DNA of 43,658 bases from an uncultured Clostridia bacterium. Its GTDB lineage: Bacteria > Bacillota > Clostridia > Oscillospirales > Oscillospiraceae. Both the position numbers and the translations under genes were made by a program. Every line of letters begins with the position of its first letter. Positions within the stretch are counted from its first letter, which is position 1. Below the pieces are notes generated by a model, which worked only from the letters and a program-made list of their open reading frames with translations, was not told where the DNA came from and made no database searches. Of the stretch, positions 27,316-36,779 are shown one piece after another. The stretch is from NCBI GenBank assembly GCA_945877515.1, contig CAMCSE010000013.1:1-43658 (forward strand), given 5' to 3'.

Positions 27316-27698
27316 ATCAATCCCTCCAGCATCCGCCATGCAGCCCGAAACAGGGGTAACGACACCAGTATAGCGGCAAAGGCACCGGCGATTTCCACCA
27401 GGCTTGCCATGGCCCCCTCTCCCGCGTCCCGGCACAGCGCGCCGCCAACGCGGCTGATCAGGGCAATGGCGACCGTTTTCAGCAGCGGGACGAACAGTTC
27501 CACCGACAAACCGCCCCAGTCCAGCAGTTCCCGCAGGAACGAGATGACCTCCTCCAATCCCCGGGCCAGCGCCGTAAGCACCACAACGCATACCGCCAGC
27601 GCCAGCAGCAGCGCCGTGTCAGGGCTTGTCTTTTTTAAAAGCGCTGTCAGCAGTGCGCCCAACAGGCACACCGCTGCGATTTTTGCCGCCGTTTCCAT
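27312..27698 (-). CDS. spoIIIAD: Stage III sporulation protein AD
   Basis: Membrane protein, operon position. Confidence 0.88.
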   Translation of the reverse strand: METAAKIAAVCLLGALLTALLKKTSPDTALLLALAVCVVVLTALARGLEEVISFLRELLDWGGLSVELFVPLLKTVAIALISRVGGALCRDAGEGAMASLVEIAGAFAAILVSLPLFRAAWRMLEGLM

Positions 27699-27892
27699 TA
27701 CAGGGAAAACAGCCGTTTTACCAGATCGAACAGGTCGCTGATCTGCTGCAAAAGCATCATCAGCACCACGATCAGGCCTGCCAGTGTGGTCAGCAGCGCC
27801 TGTTCATCCCGACCGGAGCGCACTAGTATCAGATTCAGTACCGCCACCAGTATCCCGATGGCGGCGATCTTGAAGATCAGATCCACATCCAT
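27698..27892 (-). CDS. spoIIIAC: Stage III sporulation protein AC
   Basis: MDVDLIFKIAAIGILVAVLNLILVRSGRDEQALLTTLAGLIVVLMMLLQQISDLFDLVKRLFSL. Confidence 0.95.
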   Translation of the reverse strand: MDVDLIFKIAAIGILVAVLNLILVRSGRDEQALLTTLAGLIVVLMMLLQQISDLFDLVKRLFSL

Positions 27893-27902
27893 GCTTTTCT
27901 CC

Positions 27903-28382
27903 TCACATCAGTAAAATGATCAACAGTCCCGCTCCGGACAGTGCCCCCGCCAGCCACAGCTTTGTTCCCTGACGCTGTTCCTGCCGGCGGCGCTGGCAGC
28001 AGTCTTTCAGCTGCCGGGCGGTATACAGCAGCGCGGCGGTCAGTTTTTCCTCATCGCCGGTCAGTTCCAGCGCCGTCAGCAACTCGCCGCCTACGGCAAG
28101 AGTGGAAAACATGCGATGCCACGCCTCTTGCAGCGGTATGCCCTGCCGCAGCTGCTTCTCTATTTTTTGGAAGTACGGCCCCGCCAGCGGGTATCGCTTC
28201 AAGGATGCCAGAATGTCCGGCATTGCCATCCGCTGCCAGCGAATGGCAGCCGCCATGGTATCCAGCGCTGCAGCCAATTCCTGCAGCAGCTGTGTCTGCC
28301 GATTTCTGGTACGCAGCTGTGCTGTAAAGACCCAAAGGGCCGCCGCCGCGATGAGGGCCGCTCCCAGCAGCTTACCCGTCAC
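27903..28382 (-). CDS. spoIIIAB: Stage III sporulation protein AB
   Basis: N-terminal TM, LQELAAALDTMAAAIRW, C-terminal TM; operon position. Confidence 0.88.
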   Translation of the reverse strand: MTGKLLGAALIAAAALWVFTAQLRTRNRQTQLLQELAAALDTMAAAIRWQRMAMPDILASLKRYPLAGPYFQKIEKQLRQGIPLQEAWHRMFSTLAVGGELLTALELTGDEEKLTAALLYTARQLKDCCQRRRQEQRQGTKLWLAGALSGAGLLIILLM

Positions 28383-29302
28383 AGCGCCGCTACCTGATAG
28401 CGGCGCTCCCCGCCATGGCGGGTAATGATGACCGCTTTTTCAAACACCTTCAGCTTCAACAGCTGGGAAAACAACGGCTTGCGCTTCAGCTCCTCCACAT
28501 CTGCCGCATGAATGGTGGCCAGCAGCGCTACACCGCAGTTGGCGGCCGCCGCCATGGCGTACAGATCCTCCCGGACGGTGATCTCGTCCACGGCGATAAT
28601 CTGCGGGTTGGCGGCCCGCAGCAATATGGGGATCCCCGCCGCCTTAGGGCAGCCGTCCAGCACGTCCGTATGGCAGCCCACCGCCAATTGGGGCACACCC
28701 CGGTGCATTCCGGCGATCTCTCCCCGCTCATCCACTACTGCCACCCGCTGGGCGGCACGGCCCTCTAAGCCATCGGACAGACTGCGGATCATGTCCCGCA
28801 GCAGCGTGGTCTTGCCCAGTCCCGGTGGTGAGAGCAGCACGGTGGAGCAGAATCGTTCCCCCTCCCAAAGCTGCGGCAGCACCGTGTCGGACAGTCCCTC
28901 CTGTTCCCTTCCGATGCGGATGCAGACAGAGGACAGATCTCTCAGATTGCGGCTGTCACCCTCCCGCAACACCACCGTGCCGCATACCCCCACACGGAAA
29001 CCGCCGGGTGCCGTCAGGTATCCCTGCGCCAACGTGTCAGTGACGGCGTAGCGGGAGTAGCCTGTCACCAGATCGCACAGCTGCTCCAGATCTGCCTGGG
29101 ACACCCGCGGCAGAGGCTGCTCCTGAGAGGGCCAGACCTCCCCTTCCGGCAGCAGCACCGTCATAGGCTGTCCGGTTCGCAGCCGCAGTTCCTCCGCCAG
29201 CACCTTTTGATGATCCGGTAATTGCCGGGCCAGCCGCTGCCATTTGGGCGGCAGCAGCAGCACCGCCTGCTCATATCGTGAGATGGCGTATCGCTCGTCC
29301 AT
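28379..29302 (-). CDS. spoIIIAA: Stage III sporulation protein AA (ATPase)
   Basis: LLSPPGLGKTTLLRDMIRSLSDG Walker A, VAVVDERGEIAG, NPQIIAVDEI; start at MDERYAISRYEQAV. Confidence 0.95.
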   Translation of the reverse strand: MDERYAISRYEQAVLLLPPKWQRLARQLPDHQKVLAEELRLRTGQPMTVLLPEGEVWPSQEQPLPRVSQADLEQLCDLVTGYSRYAVTDTLAQGYLTAPGGFRVGVCGTVVLREGDSRNLRDLSSVCIRIGREQEGLSDTVLPQLWEGERFCSTVLLSPPGLGKTTLLRDMIRSLSDGLEGRAAQRVAVVDERGEIAGMHRGVPQLAVGCHTDVLDGCPKAAGIPILLRAANPQIIAVDEITVREDLYAMAAAANCGVALLATIHAADVEELKRKPLFSQLLKLKVFEKAVIITRHGGERRYQVAAL

Positions 29303-29331
29303 CCGACCACTTCCCTGTTGTTTGATACTCC

Positions 29332-29360
29332 ACTGTATGATGGCTTGTTCGGGGATATGA
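29332..29360 (-). promoter_or_regulatory. Putative sigma-E promoter of the spoIIIA operon
   Basis: Minus strand: tcatatc - 14 nt - catacagt, ~30 nt upstream of the spoIIIAA ATG; matches the sigma-E -35/-10 consensus. Confidence 0.75.
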
Positions 29361-29370
29361 CAACAAAAAA

Positions 29371-29400
29371 ACACGCCCTTGCCCAGTGACAAGAGCGTGT
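29371..29400 (-). terminator. Terminator of the DUF4364 gene
   Basis: Minus strand: acacgctcttg-tcactggg-caagggcgtgt followed by ttttttt. Confidence 0.75.
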
Positions 29401-29424
29401 GTCGGTATCGTTTTTTATCAGGCG

Positions 29425-29946
29425 TTATCCGCCGTACAGTGCCGTCACCAGTTGGGAATAGACCTGCTCCGGGTTGTGCTTGAAGCGCTGGGCCAAGTCC
29501 TCGGCCATCTCCCGGGTGGCCACCATGAGCTGCAGGCGCATAACATTGTCCACATCGTCGCTGAGACTCAGTTCCACGGTGTAGGTGCCGTTGGTCCGGC
29601 GCTCTACCCTCGCCCGAACCTGCGCCCGGCGTACCAGCTCCTGCCGGTGGGCGGCGATCAGTCTGTCCGCCTTCATGCGGACGGAATAGGGCAGGCTGGA
29701 TTGACAGATCTCGCTGTTTTTGAGACCCTTGGGTGTGATGGCGTACTGCTGGTGTTCATTGATGCGCAGATGATCGGTCTTGACCAGTTCATTGAGACAC
29801 TGGGAAAAATCGAAATAGTCGATGCCGTCGTCGATCATGGTGAGCGCCTGTATATCACTCAGCGGCATGGGTTCCGCTACACCGGCGGTCACATAGAGAA
29901 TCAGAAATTTGATCTCCAGCTTGTCACGGATAAAGCCAACGCTCAT
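29425..29946 (-). CDS. DUF4364 family protein
   Basis: FIRDKLEIKFLILYVTAGVAEPMPLSDIQALTMIDDGIDYFDFSQCLNELVKTDHL. Confidence 0.85.
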   Translation of the reverse strand: MSVGFIRDKLEIKFLILYVTAGVAEPMPLSDIQALTMIDDGIDYFDFSQCLNELVKTDHLRINEHQQYAITPKGLKNSEICQSSLPYSVRMKADRLIAAHRQELVRRAQVRARVERRTNGTYTVELSLSDDVDNVMRLQLMVATREMAEDLAQRFKHNPEQVYSQLVTALYGG

Positions 29947-30009
29947 AGCATCACGCTCCCTTCCCTTTTCATGATACGGAAATTGTGCTCATTTGTCAAC
30001 ACGGGCAGG

Positions 30010-33000
30010 TCAGCCCTCCCGCACCACCACGTTTTCCTCTCCCAGCCATTGGCGGCACTCCGCCAGCAGGGCCGGATGGTACAGACATTTCCCCGCCAGC
30101 AGCTTGCCGGTGTCGGCAAGGCGGATCTTCACCGGGGTCTCCCCCTCGAACATGGTCATCACCAGACGGATATGCCGGAACGCTACGCTGTCCATACCGG
30201 GAACGCGCAGGAAGATGGCCGCGGCCTTCTTTGTCTCCGGCTGCACCGGTGTGGACGGAACGGCATTGGTGTCCAGCGGATACAGGGTATCACACATGAT
30301 CTGGGGAGGCTTTTCATCCCGCACCGACAGCCGCCCTTTCACCAGCACCGGCGTATTGACAGCCATATAGCTGCCGCACTGCTCGATGGTACGGCTGAAG
30401 CACAGCAATTCGATGGACGATACCTCGTCCTCCACCACCACATAGGCCATGAGGGTGTTGTTTTTGGTGGTTCGGGTCCGGTTGGAAGTGACGATACCGG
30501 CCACGGTGACGTTCTGCCCGTCGGCATAGCGGGTAGGCCCTCCCTCGGCAGCAAAGTCCTCCAGAAGATCGTGGATCGGTACCGCACCGGCGGCACGGGC
30601 TGCGGCACGGTAGTCGTTCATGGGGTGGCCGCTGAGGTACAGGCCCGTAGTCTCCTTTTCCATGAACATCCGCTCGGTGGCGGTGTATTCCGGCACTTCA
30701 GGCAGGTGGATGGCAGCCGCCTGTTCACCATTCCCGGCGGCCATGCCGAACATATCCAGCTGACCCTCTACGTTGACCTTGCGGCTGCCGGCAATGGCGT
30801 CCAGCACCTTTTCGTAGACCTGCATCAGTTGGGAACGAAAAGCCCCCATGGTATCGAAAGCCCCGGCCTTGATGAGATTCTCCACAGCCCGCTTATTCAT
30901 ATCTCCGCAGTCGAACATCCGCTCGCAGAAATCCTGGAATGAGGTGAACAGGCCGCCCTTATCCCGCTCACGCACCAGCGCCTGAATAAAGCCCCGGCCG
31001 ATGTTCTTGATGGCCACAAGGCCGAAACGGATGCCGCCCTCCTCCACCGTGAAGCCGTCATAGGAACGGTTCACGTCCGGCGGCAGCAGGGAGAGAGAAC
31101 ACTCACGGCACTCGGCAATATACTCCGCTACCTTGTCGGAGTTGTCCAGCACGGAGGTCAGCAGCGCCGCCATATACTCCTTGGTATAGTGGCACTTGAA
31201 ATACGCCGTCTGATAGGCCACCACCGCGTAGCTGACGGCGTGGGCCTTGTTGAAGGCGTAGTTGGCAAAATCATAGATCTCGTCGTAAATGGCCTGTGCC
31301 GTAGCTTCCGGGATACCGTTGGCCACGCAGCCCCGGATATTCCGTGCCGCATCGCCGTGGAGGAACGCCTCCCGCTCCCGCTCTACGTCCTTGGCCTTCT
31401 TCTTGGACATGGCACGGCGCACCATATCCGCCTGTCCCAGCGAATAGCCCGCCAGCTCCTGAAAGATCTTGATGACCTGCTCCTGATAGACGATGCAGCC
31501 GTAGGTGCCTGACAGGATCGGCTTCAAAGACGGGTGTTTATACGTCACCAGTTTAGGGTCATGCTTGCATGCGATGAACCGGGGAATAGACTCCATGGGT
31601 CCGGGACGGTACAGGGCTATGATAGCGGTGATATCCTCAATAGACTGGGGCTTCAGGCCCAGACACACACCGGTCATGCCGGTGGACTCCATCTGGAACA
31701 CACCGGAGGTGCGGCCCTCCGTCAGCATCTGAAAGACCTCCGGATCATCCATAGGGATCTTCTCCAGATCGAAGTCCGGCTCATATTGGCGCACCATCTT
31801 CACCGCATCCGCCAGCACCGTCAGGTTCCGCAGACCCAGAAAGTCCATTTTCAGCAGGCCCAGCTCCTCCAGTGTGACCATGTTATATTGACAGACAATG
31901 GATTCGTCGTTGCGGGCCAGAGGCACATACTCATACACCGGCAATCGGGTGATGACTACGCCGGCGGCGTGGGTGGAGGCGTGGCGGGGCATCCCCTCCA
32001 GCGCCTTGGCGGTGTCGATGAGTTTTTTCACCCGTTCATCGGACTCATAGAGATCGGACAGCTGCCTAGACAGCCGCAGCGCGTCATCCAGCGTGATATG
32101 CAGCGCGCCTGGGCCGGAGGGCACCAGCTTGGCTACCACGTCCACCTCGGCATAGGTCATGTTCAGCGCACGACCCACGTCACGGATGGCGCCACGGGCC
32201 GCCATGGTACCGAAGGTGACGATCTGAGCCACATGGTCGTCGCCGTATTTGCGGCGGACATACTCCACCACCTCACCCCGGCGGGTATCGCCGAAGTCCA
32301 TGTCGATATCCGGCATGGACACACGCTCCGGGTTCAGAAAGCGCTCAAAATACAGCTGATACTGCATGGGGTCAATGTCGGTGATATGCAGGCAGTAGGC
32401 CACCATGGAGCCGGCAGCACTGCCGCGGCCGGGACCGACGGGGATCCCCGCCTCCCGGGCATAGCGCACAAAGTCAGACACAATGAGAAAATAGTCCGTA
32501 AAGCCCATCTTCTCAATCATAGCCAGTTCGTATTCCAGCTGCTGCCGGTAATCCGGCTTCTCGTCGCCGTAGCGCTGGGCAAAGCCCTCGTCACACAGCT
32601 TGCGCAGATAGGTGGGGGAATCGTAGCCGGGAGGCAGCTTGAATTCCGGCAAATGGTACTTGCCGAAGATAAATTCCAGCTGACAGCGATCCGCGATGCG
32701 CTGGGTGTTCTCCACAGCGTCCGGGTAGCCGGAGAATAGGGCCTCCATTTCCTCCGTAGAGCGGAGGTAGAAGTTCCGGGGCTCATAGCGCATGCGGTTT
32801 TCATCATCCACGGTCTTGCCGGTCTGGATGCACAGCAGCACGTCATGGCTCTCGGCATCCTCATGGCGGAGGTAGTGGGCATCGTTGGTGCACACCAGCG
32901 GGATGCCGGTCTCATTGTGCATCCGCAGCAGGGCACGGTTGACGGTGGTCTGGTCCGCGATGCCGTGATCCTGCAGCTCCAAATAGAAATTGTCCTTCCC

Positions 33001-33495
33001 CAGAATGTCCTGCAGTTCCAGCGCATAGGCCTTGGCCCCATCGTAGTCGCCATTCAAAATGCGGCGGGGAATCTCACCGGCAAGACACGCGGACAAGCCG
33101 ATCAGCCCCTCGCTGTGAGCGCGGAGCAGGTCAAGATCGATGCGGGGCTTGATGTAAAACCCCTCGATATACGCCTGTGACACCATGTAGGACAGATTGC
33201 GGTAGCCGGTCTCATTCTTGCACAGCAGCACCAGATGGCGGGATTCGGCGTCAAATTCGTGCTGCTTGTCCAGACGGGTACGGCGCGCCACATATACCTC
33301 GCAGCCAATGACGGGGTGGATCCCCTCCGCTTTGCAGGCACGGTAGAAATCGATAACGCCGTACATGGCGCCGTGGTCGGTGATGGCGCAGGCAGTCTGC
33401 CCCATCTCCTTGACCAGCTTGGGCAGGTCCCGGATGCGGCAGGCGCCGTCTAACAGGCTATACTCTGTATGGACGTGGAGATGAGCAAAGGACAT
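30010..33495 (-). CDS. dnaE: DNA polymerase III subunit alpha
   Basis: MSFAHLHVHTEYSLLDGACRI PHP domain, GPGRGSAAGSMVAYCL, PDIDMDFGDTRRGEVVEYVRRKYG, FNKAHAVSYAVVAYQTAY. Confidence 0.98.
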   Translation of the reverse strand: MSFAHLHVHTEYSLLDGACRIRDLPKLVKEMGQTACAITDHGAMYGVIDFYRACKAEGIHPVIGCEVYVARRTRLDKQHEFDAESRHLVLLCKNETGYRNLSYMVSQAYIEGFYIKPRIDLDLLRAHSEGLIGLSACLAGEIPRRILNGDYDGAKAYALELQDILGKDNFYLELQDHGIADQTTVNRALLRMHNETGIPLVCTNDAHYLRHEDAESHDVLLCIQTGKTVDDENRMRYEPRNFYLRSTEEMEALFSGYPDAVENTQRIADRCQLEFIFGKYHLPEFKLPPGYDSPTYLRKLCDEGFAQRYGDEKPDYRQQLEYELAMIEKMGFTDYFLIVSDFVRYAREAGIPVGPGRGSAAGSMVAYCLHITDIDPMQYQLYFERFLNPERVSMPDIDMDFGDTRRGEVVEYVRRKYGDDHVAQIVTFGTMAARGAIRDVGRALNMTYAEVDVVAKLVPSGPGALHITLDDALRLSRQLSDLYESDERVKKLIDTAKALEGMPRHASTHAAGVVITRLPVYEYVPLARNDESIVCQYNMVTLEELGLLKMDFLGLRNLTVLADAVKMVRQYEPDFDLEKIPMDDPEVFQMLTEGRTSGVFQMESTGMTGVCLGLKPQSIEDITAIIALYRPGPMESIPRFIACKHDPKLVTYKHPSLKPILSGTYGCIVYQEQVIKIFQELAGYSLGQADMVRRAMSKKKAKDVEREREAFLHGDAARNIRGCVANGIPEATAQAIYDEIYDFANYAFNKAHAVSYAVVAYQTAYFKCHYTKEYMAALLTSVLDNSDKVAEYIAECRECSLSLLPPDVNRSYDGFTVEEGGIRFGLVAIKNIGRGFIQALVRERDKGGLFTSFQDFCERMFDCGDMNKRAVENLIKAGAFDTMGAFRSQLMQVYEKVLDAIAGSRKVNVEGQLDMFGMAAGNGEQAAAIHLPEVPEYTATERMFMEKETTGLYLSGHPMNDYRAAARAAGAVPIHDLLEDFAAEGGPTRYADGQNVTVAGIVTSNRTRTTKNNTLMAYVVVEDEVSSIELLCFSRTIEQCGSYMAVNTPVLVKGRLSVRDEKPPQIMCDTLYPLDTNAVPSTPVQPETKKAAAIFLRVPGMDSVAFRHIRLVMTMFEGETPVKIRLADTGKLLAGKCLYHPALLAECRQWLGEENVVVREG

Positions 33496-33496
33496 G

Positions 33497-33946
33497 TCAC
33501 TGTGCCTCCAGCTCTTCCAGCATGCCGCACAGCATCTCCACACCGGAGACCACCAGCAAACAGCAATGGTGGGTCACACCCAGTTCCCGGGCAATACTTG
33601 TTCCCTCAATCTCCTGCTCAGCCAGCAGTTCATGGCAATTCAGCTGGCGGAAACGCTGCCGGAAGCGGCGCTGGAACTCCTTGACCAGCTGAGTGGAGCG
33701 TTTCTTCCCCTCAGGGCCATTTTCCAGCGTACTGGGATAGGCCATGCCCAGCACTACCACGCAGGCGCTGATCACGCCGCAAACGCCGCCGCAGCGCATA
33801 CCGCCGCCAAAGCCGCTGGCAAGCGCCATGCTCTGCTCCTCGGTAAAACCGGTGATATCCGTAAAGGCCGCCAGCACACTCTGGCCGCAATTCAGGCCTT
33901 TTTCGTGGTATTCCATCGCTTTTTGACATCTTTCCCGCGTTGTCAT
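33497..33946 (-). CDS. C-GCAxxG-C-C family protein
   Basis: LNCGQSVLAAF ... ALASGFGGGMRCGGVCGVISACVVVLGM. Confidence 0.9.
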   Translation of the reverse strand: MTTRERCQKAMEYHEKGLNCGQSVLAAFTDITGFTEEQSMALASGFGGGMRCGGVCGVISACVVVLGMAYPSTLENGPEGKKRSTQLVKEFQRRFRQRFRQLNCHELLAEQEIEGTSIARELGVTHHCCLLVVSGVEMLCGMLEELEAQ

Positions 33947-34851
33947 GACAGTTTCCGCGCCTCCTCCATGATCTTTCGTATCCGATGGTTCAAACAGGAT
34001 TTACTGATGGGCGGATCAAACAGTGCCGCCAGCTGTGTCAGCGGCAGCTCCGGGTTCTGCATCCGAAGCCGGGCCGTCTCCTGTATCTTTTCGGGCAGCT
34101 TTTCCAGCTGTCCGTGCTGTTTCAGTGTTTCGATGGCCTCCTGCTGGGCCGCCACGGCGTCCAGCGTCTTGTTGACGTTGGCCATGTCGCAGTTCATGGC
34201 ACGGTTGGCACCGTTGCGGATCTCCTTGTCCACCTTGGCGGTCATGATCTCAGTGGCGGCCACCGGCGCACCAAGCATGGTCAGCAGATCCTCAATATGT
34301 TCAGACTGCTTGAAGTAAATTACCGCGCTGCCGCTGCGCATCACGCTGCGGGGCATGAAGCCTATTTCCTGCAAAAGAGCCGATACCTCCCGACTGGCCT
34401 GAACATGGGAGGTGGACAGCTCCAGATGATAGCGCTTTTCCGGGTCTGTGACGCTGCCTCCGGCCAGAAACGCCCCCCGCAGGAACGCCGTGCGGCAGCA
34501 ATCCTCCTCCAGCAGGGCAAAGTTCACATGCAGCACCAGCGACTGGCGGGGATCATAGCCCAGTGTGTCCACGATGCGGCGGAGCTTTTCCGCTTCGGTG
34601 ATCTGAAATACCAGCTTGCTGCCGGGCAATTCGTCCGAGGGCTGGCGGTCAAACTTCACGCCGAAGGCCCGGTGGAACAGTCGGGGCAGCCGGGCGGCAA
34701 ACTCCGGATTCTCCGTAATGATACGCACCTCCCGCATGGTGAAGGTATTGCAGTACAGCAATACGCCGTAGCATTCGGCCCGGGCACAGCACAGCCGCTG
34801 CACCGCTGTGCGGCACAGCTCTGACTTTGCCTTGAACGAAAACGACTGCAT
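33943..34851 (-). CDS. whiA: DNA-binding protein WhiA
   Basis: LAGGSVTDPEKRYHLELS; LPLTQLAALFDPPISKSCLNHRIRKI HTH. Confidence 0.96.
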   Translation of the reverse strand: MQSFSFKAKSELCRTAVQRLCCARAECYGVLLYCNTFTMREVRIITENPEFAARLPRLFHRAFGVKFDRQPSDELPGSKLVFQITEAEKLRRIVDTLGYDPRQSLVLHVNFALLEEDCCRTAFLRGAFLAGGSVTDPEKRYHLELSTSHVQASREVSALLQEIGFMPRSVMRSGSAVIYFKQSEHIEDLLTMLGAPVAATEIMTAKVDKEIRNGANRAMNCDMANVNKTLDAVAAQQEAIETLKQHGQLEKLPEKIQETARLRMQNPELPLTQLAALFDPPISKSCLNHRIRKIMEEARKLS

Positions 34852-34864
34852 GGGCTTTCCTCCT

Positions 34865-35875
34865 TCATGTGGGGTCTTTCTCTGAATACGTCTCGTAAAT
34901 GCGCATCAGTTCATGCGCCAGATGGCCGGGATTATGGCGCACCAGTCCGTTCTCCAGACTGGCTAACGGACGCTGGATCAGCTCCACGCCCAGGGCACGG
35001 CATTTCTCCGTGTCGCAGCGGATGGGCTCCGCTCCCTCCCGTGCGTAGCGGCGGGCGATCGTCTCCGGGATGGGCATGGAGTTGGTCAGGCACAGGCGGA
35101 ACAATCTCGGATAGCTGTGATGGAACAGCGCCTGTATGTGGTCGGAAACGGTATAGCCCTCCGTCTCCCCCTCCTGCGTCATCACATTGCAGACATACAG
35201 CTTAATGGCCTTGCTCTCCTGAATAGCATCCGCGATGCCGTCCACCAGCAGATTGGGGATAATGCTGGTATAGAGACTTCCGGGGGCCAGCACGATCATG
35301 TCAGCGTCCAGAATGGCCTCTACTGCCGCGTCCAGCGCCTTGGGATGCTCCGGCAGCAGGCGCACACTGCGGATGCGGCAGTCCTGCTCTTTCTTACAAT
35401 AGAAAATGCGGGATTCTCCCAGCACGGTGGCCCCGTTCTCAAAGGTGGCCTCCAGCTGGATGTTTTCATTGGTCACAGGCAGCACACGGCCGGTGATGGC
35501 CAGTACTTTGCTCAGACCCGCCACCGCCTTGTCAAAGCTGGGCATGATATCGTTCAGCGCCGCCAGCAGCAGGTTGCCCAGGCTCTGGCCCGCCAGCGAG
35601 CCGTCTGCAAACCGGTAGGCCATCAGCTGGCCCATCAGGGGTTCACAGTTTGCCAGGGATTGCAGGCAGTTGCGGATATCGCCGGGAGCTGCCATGCCCA
35701 GATCCTGCCGCAGCATTCCGGTGCTGCCGCCGTCATCCGCCACAGTAACGATGGCAGTGATGTTACGGGTATACAGCTTCAGACCCCGCAGCAAGGTACT
35801 CAATCCGGTTCCGCCGCCGATGCCCACGATTTTTGGGCCGTTTTCCGGCGGGATATGATATAGGTAATGAGGCAT
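34865..35875 (-). CDS. yvcK: YvcK-type gluconeogenesis factor
   Basis: KIVGIGGGTGLSTLLRGLKLYTRNITAIVTVADDGGSTGMLRQDLGMAAPGDIRNCLQSLA. Confidence 0.97.
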   Translation of the reverse strand: MPHYLYHIPPENGPKIVGIGGGTGLSTLLRGLKLYTRNITAIVTVADDGGSTGMLRQDLGMAAPGDIRNCLQSLANCEPLMGQLMAYRFADGSLAGQSLGNLLLAALNDIMPSFDKAVAGLSKVLAITGRVLPVTNENIQLEATFENGATVLGESRIFYCKKEQDCRIRSVRLLPEHPKALDAAVEAILDADMIVLAPGSLYTSIIPNLLVDGIADAIQESKAIKLYVCNVMTQEGETEGYTVSDHIQALFHHSYPRLFRLCLTNSMPIPETIARRYAREGAEPIRCDTEKCRALGVELIQRPLASLENGLVRHNPGHLAHELMRIYETYSEKDPT

Positions 35876-35907
35876 AAAACCGTCACTTCTTTCCGCGTTT
35901 CCCTCTG

Positions 35908-36765
35908 TCAGCGAGAAATGTCCCGATGGCTCTCCGTTACGTCGAAGCCGACGTCCGTCAGCTCCTGCGCCAGCGCGTGGGCCACCGCCACGCTGCGGTG
36001 ATGTCCGCCGGTGCAGCCCACGGAGATCACCAGCACGGTCTTGCCCTCCTGATTATAGAGAGGCAGCAGAAACCGCAGCATGCTTTTCAGCTTCTCCATG
36101 AACTCCCCCGTCTGGGGAAAGGAAAACACATAGTCCCGAACCGCCGCGTCCAGCCCTGTGCCGTGCTTCAGCTCAGGCACATAGTAGGGATTTGGCAGAA
36201 AGCGCACATCGAACACCAGATCCGACTCCATGGGCAGGCCATGCTTAAAGCCGAAGGACATCACATCCACATGAATCCCCTGCCGGTCCTTCTCACGGCC
36301 AAACAGATTCAAAAGCTCGCTGCGCAGCTTCCCTACCGAGAAGGTGGAGGTATCCAGCACATAGTCGGCGTGATCCCGCACCGGCTGCATCATCTGCCGC
36401 TCCAGCATCACGGCCTGTTCGATGCTCCGTCCCTCCACCGCCAGCGGATGGGTACGGCGGGTCTCCTTATACCGGTTGATAATGGCAGCGTTATCCGCAT
36501 CCAGAAACAGCAGACGGCAATTCACATCCGTGCGTTTCAGCCGCTCCAGCGCGGCAATCAGCAGATCAAAGGGCTCGCCAGCCCGGACATCGTACACCAG
36601 CGCCACCCGGTCATAATGGCCGTGGGACGCGGCGCAGAATTCGGCAAACTTCACCATCATCTCTGCCGGGAGATTATCCACGATATAGTAACCGATATCC
36701 TCCAGAATGGAGGCGGCACGGCTTTTGCCGCTGCCGCTCAGGCCGGTAATGATCAGTATTTCCAT
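35908..36765 (-). CDS. rapZ: RNase adapter RapZ / YvcJ nucleotide-binding protein
   Basis: MEILIITGLSGSGKSRAASILEDIGYYIVDNLP; VISVGCTGGHHRSVAVAHAL. Confidence 0.97.
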   Translation of the reverse strand: MEILIITGLSGSGKSRAASILEDIGYYIVDNLPAEMMVKFAEFCAASHGHYDRVALVYDVRAGEPFDLLIAALERLKRTDVNCRLLFLDADNAAIINRYKETRRTHPLAVEGRSIEQAVMLERQMMQPVRDHADYVLDTSTFSVGKLRSELLNLFGREKDRQGIHVDVMSFGFKHGLPMESDLVFDVRFLPNPYYVPELKHGTGLDAAVRDYVFSFPQTGEFMEKLKSMLRFLLPLYNQEGKTVLVISVGCTGGHHRSVAVAHALAQELTDVGFDVTESHRDISR

Positions 36766-36779
36766 AGCTTCTCCCCTGT

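Noticed and set aside
29386-32739. 518-aa and 401-aa plus-strand ORFs opposite dnaE
   Set aside because: Antisense of confidently identified dnaE and DUF4364 genes; codon-bias artefacts
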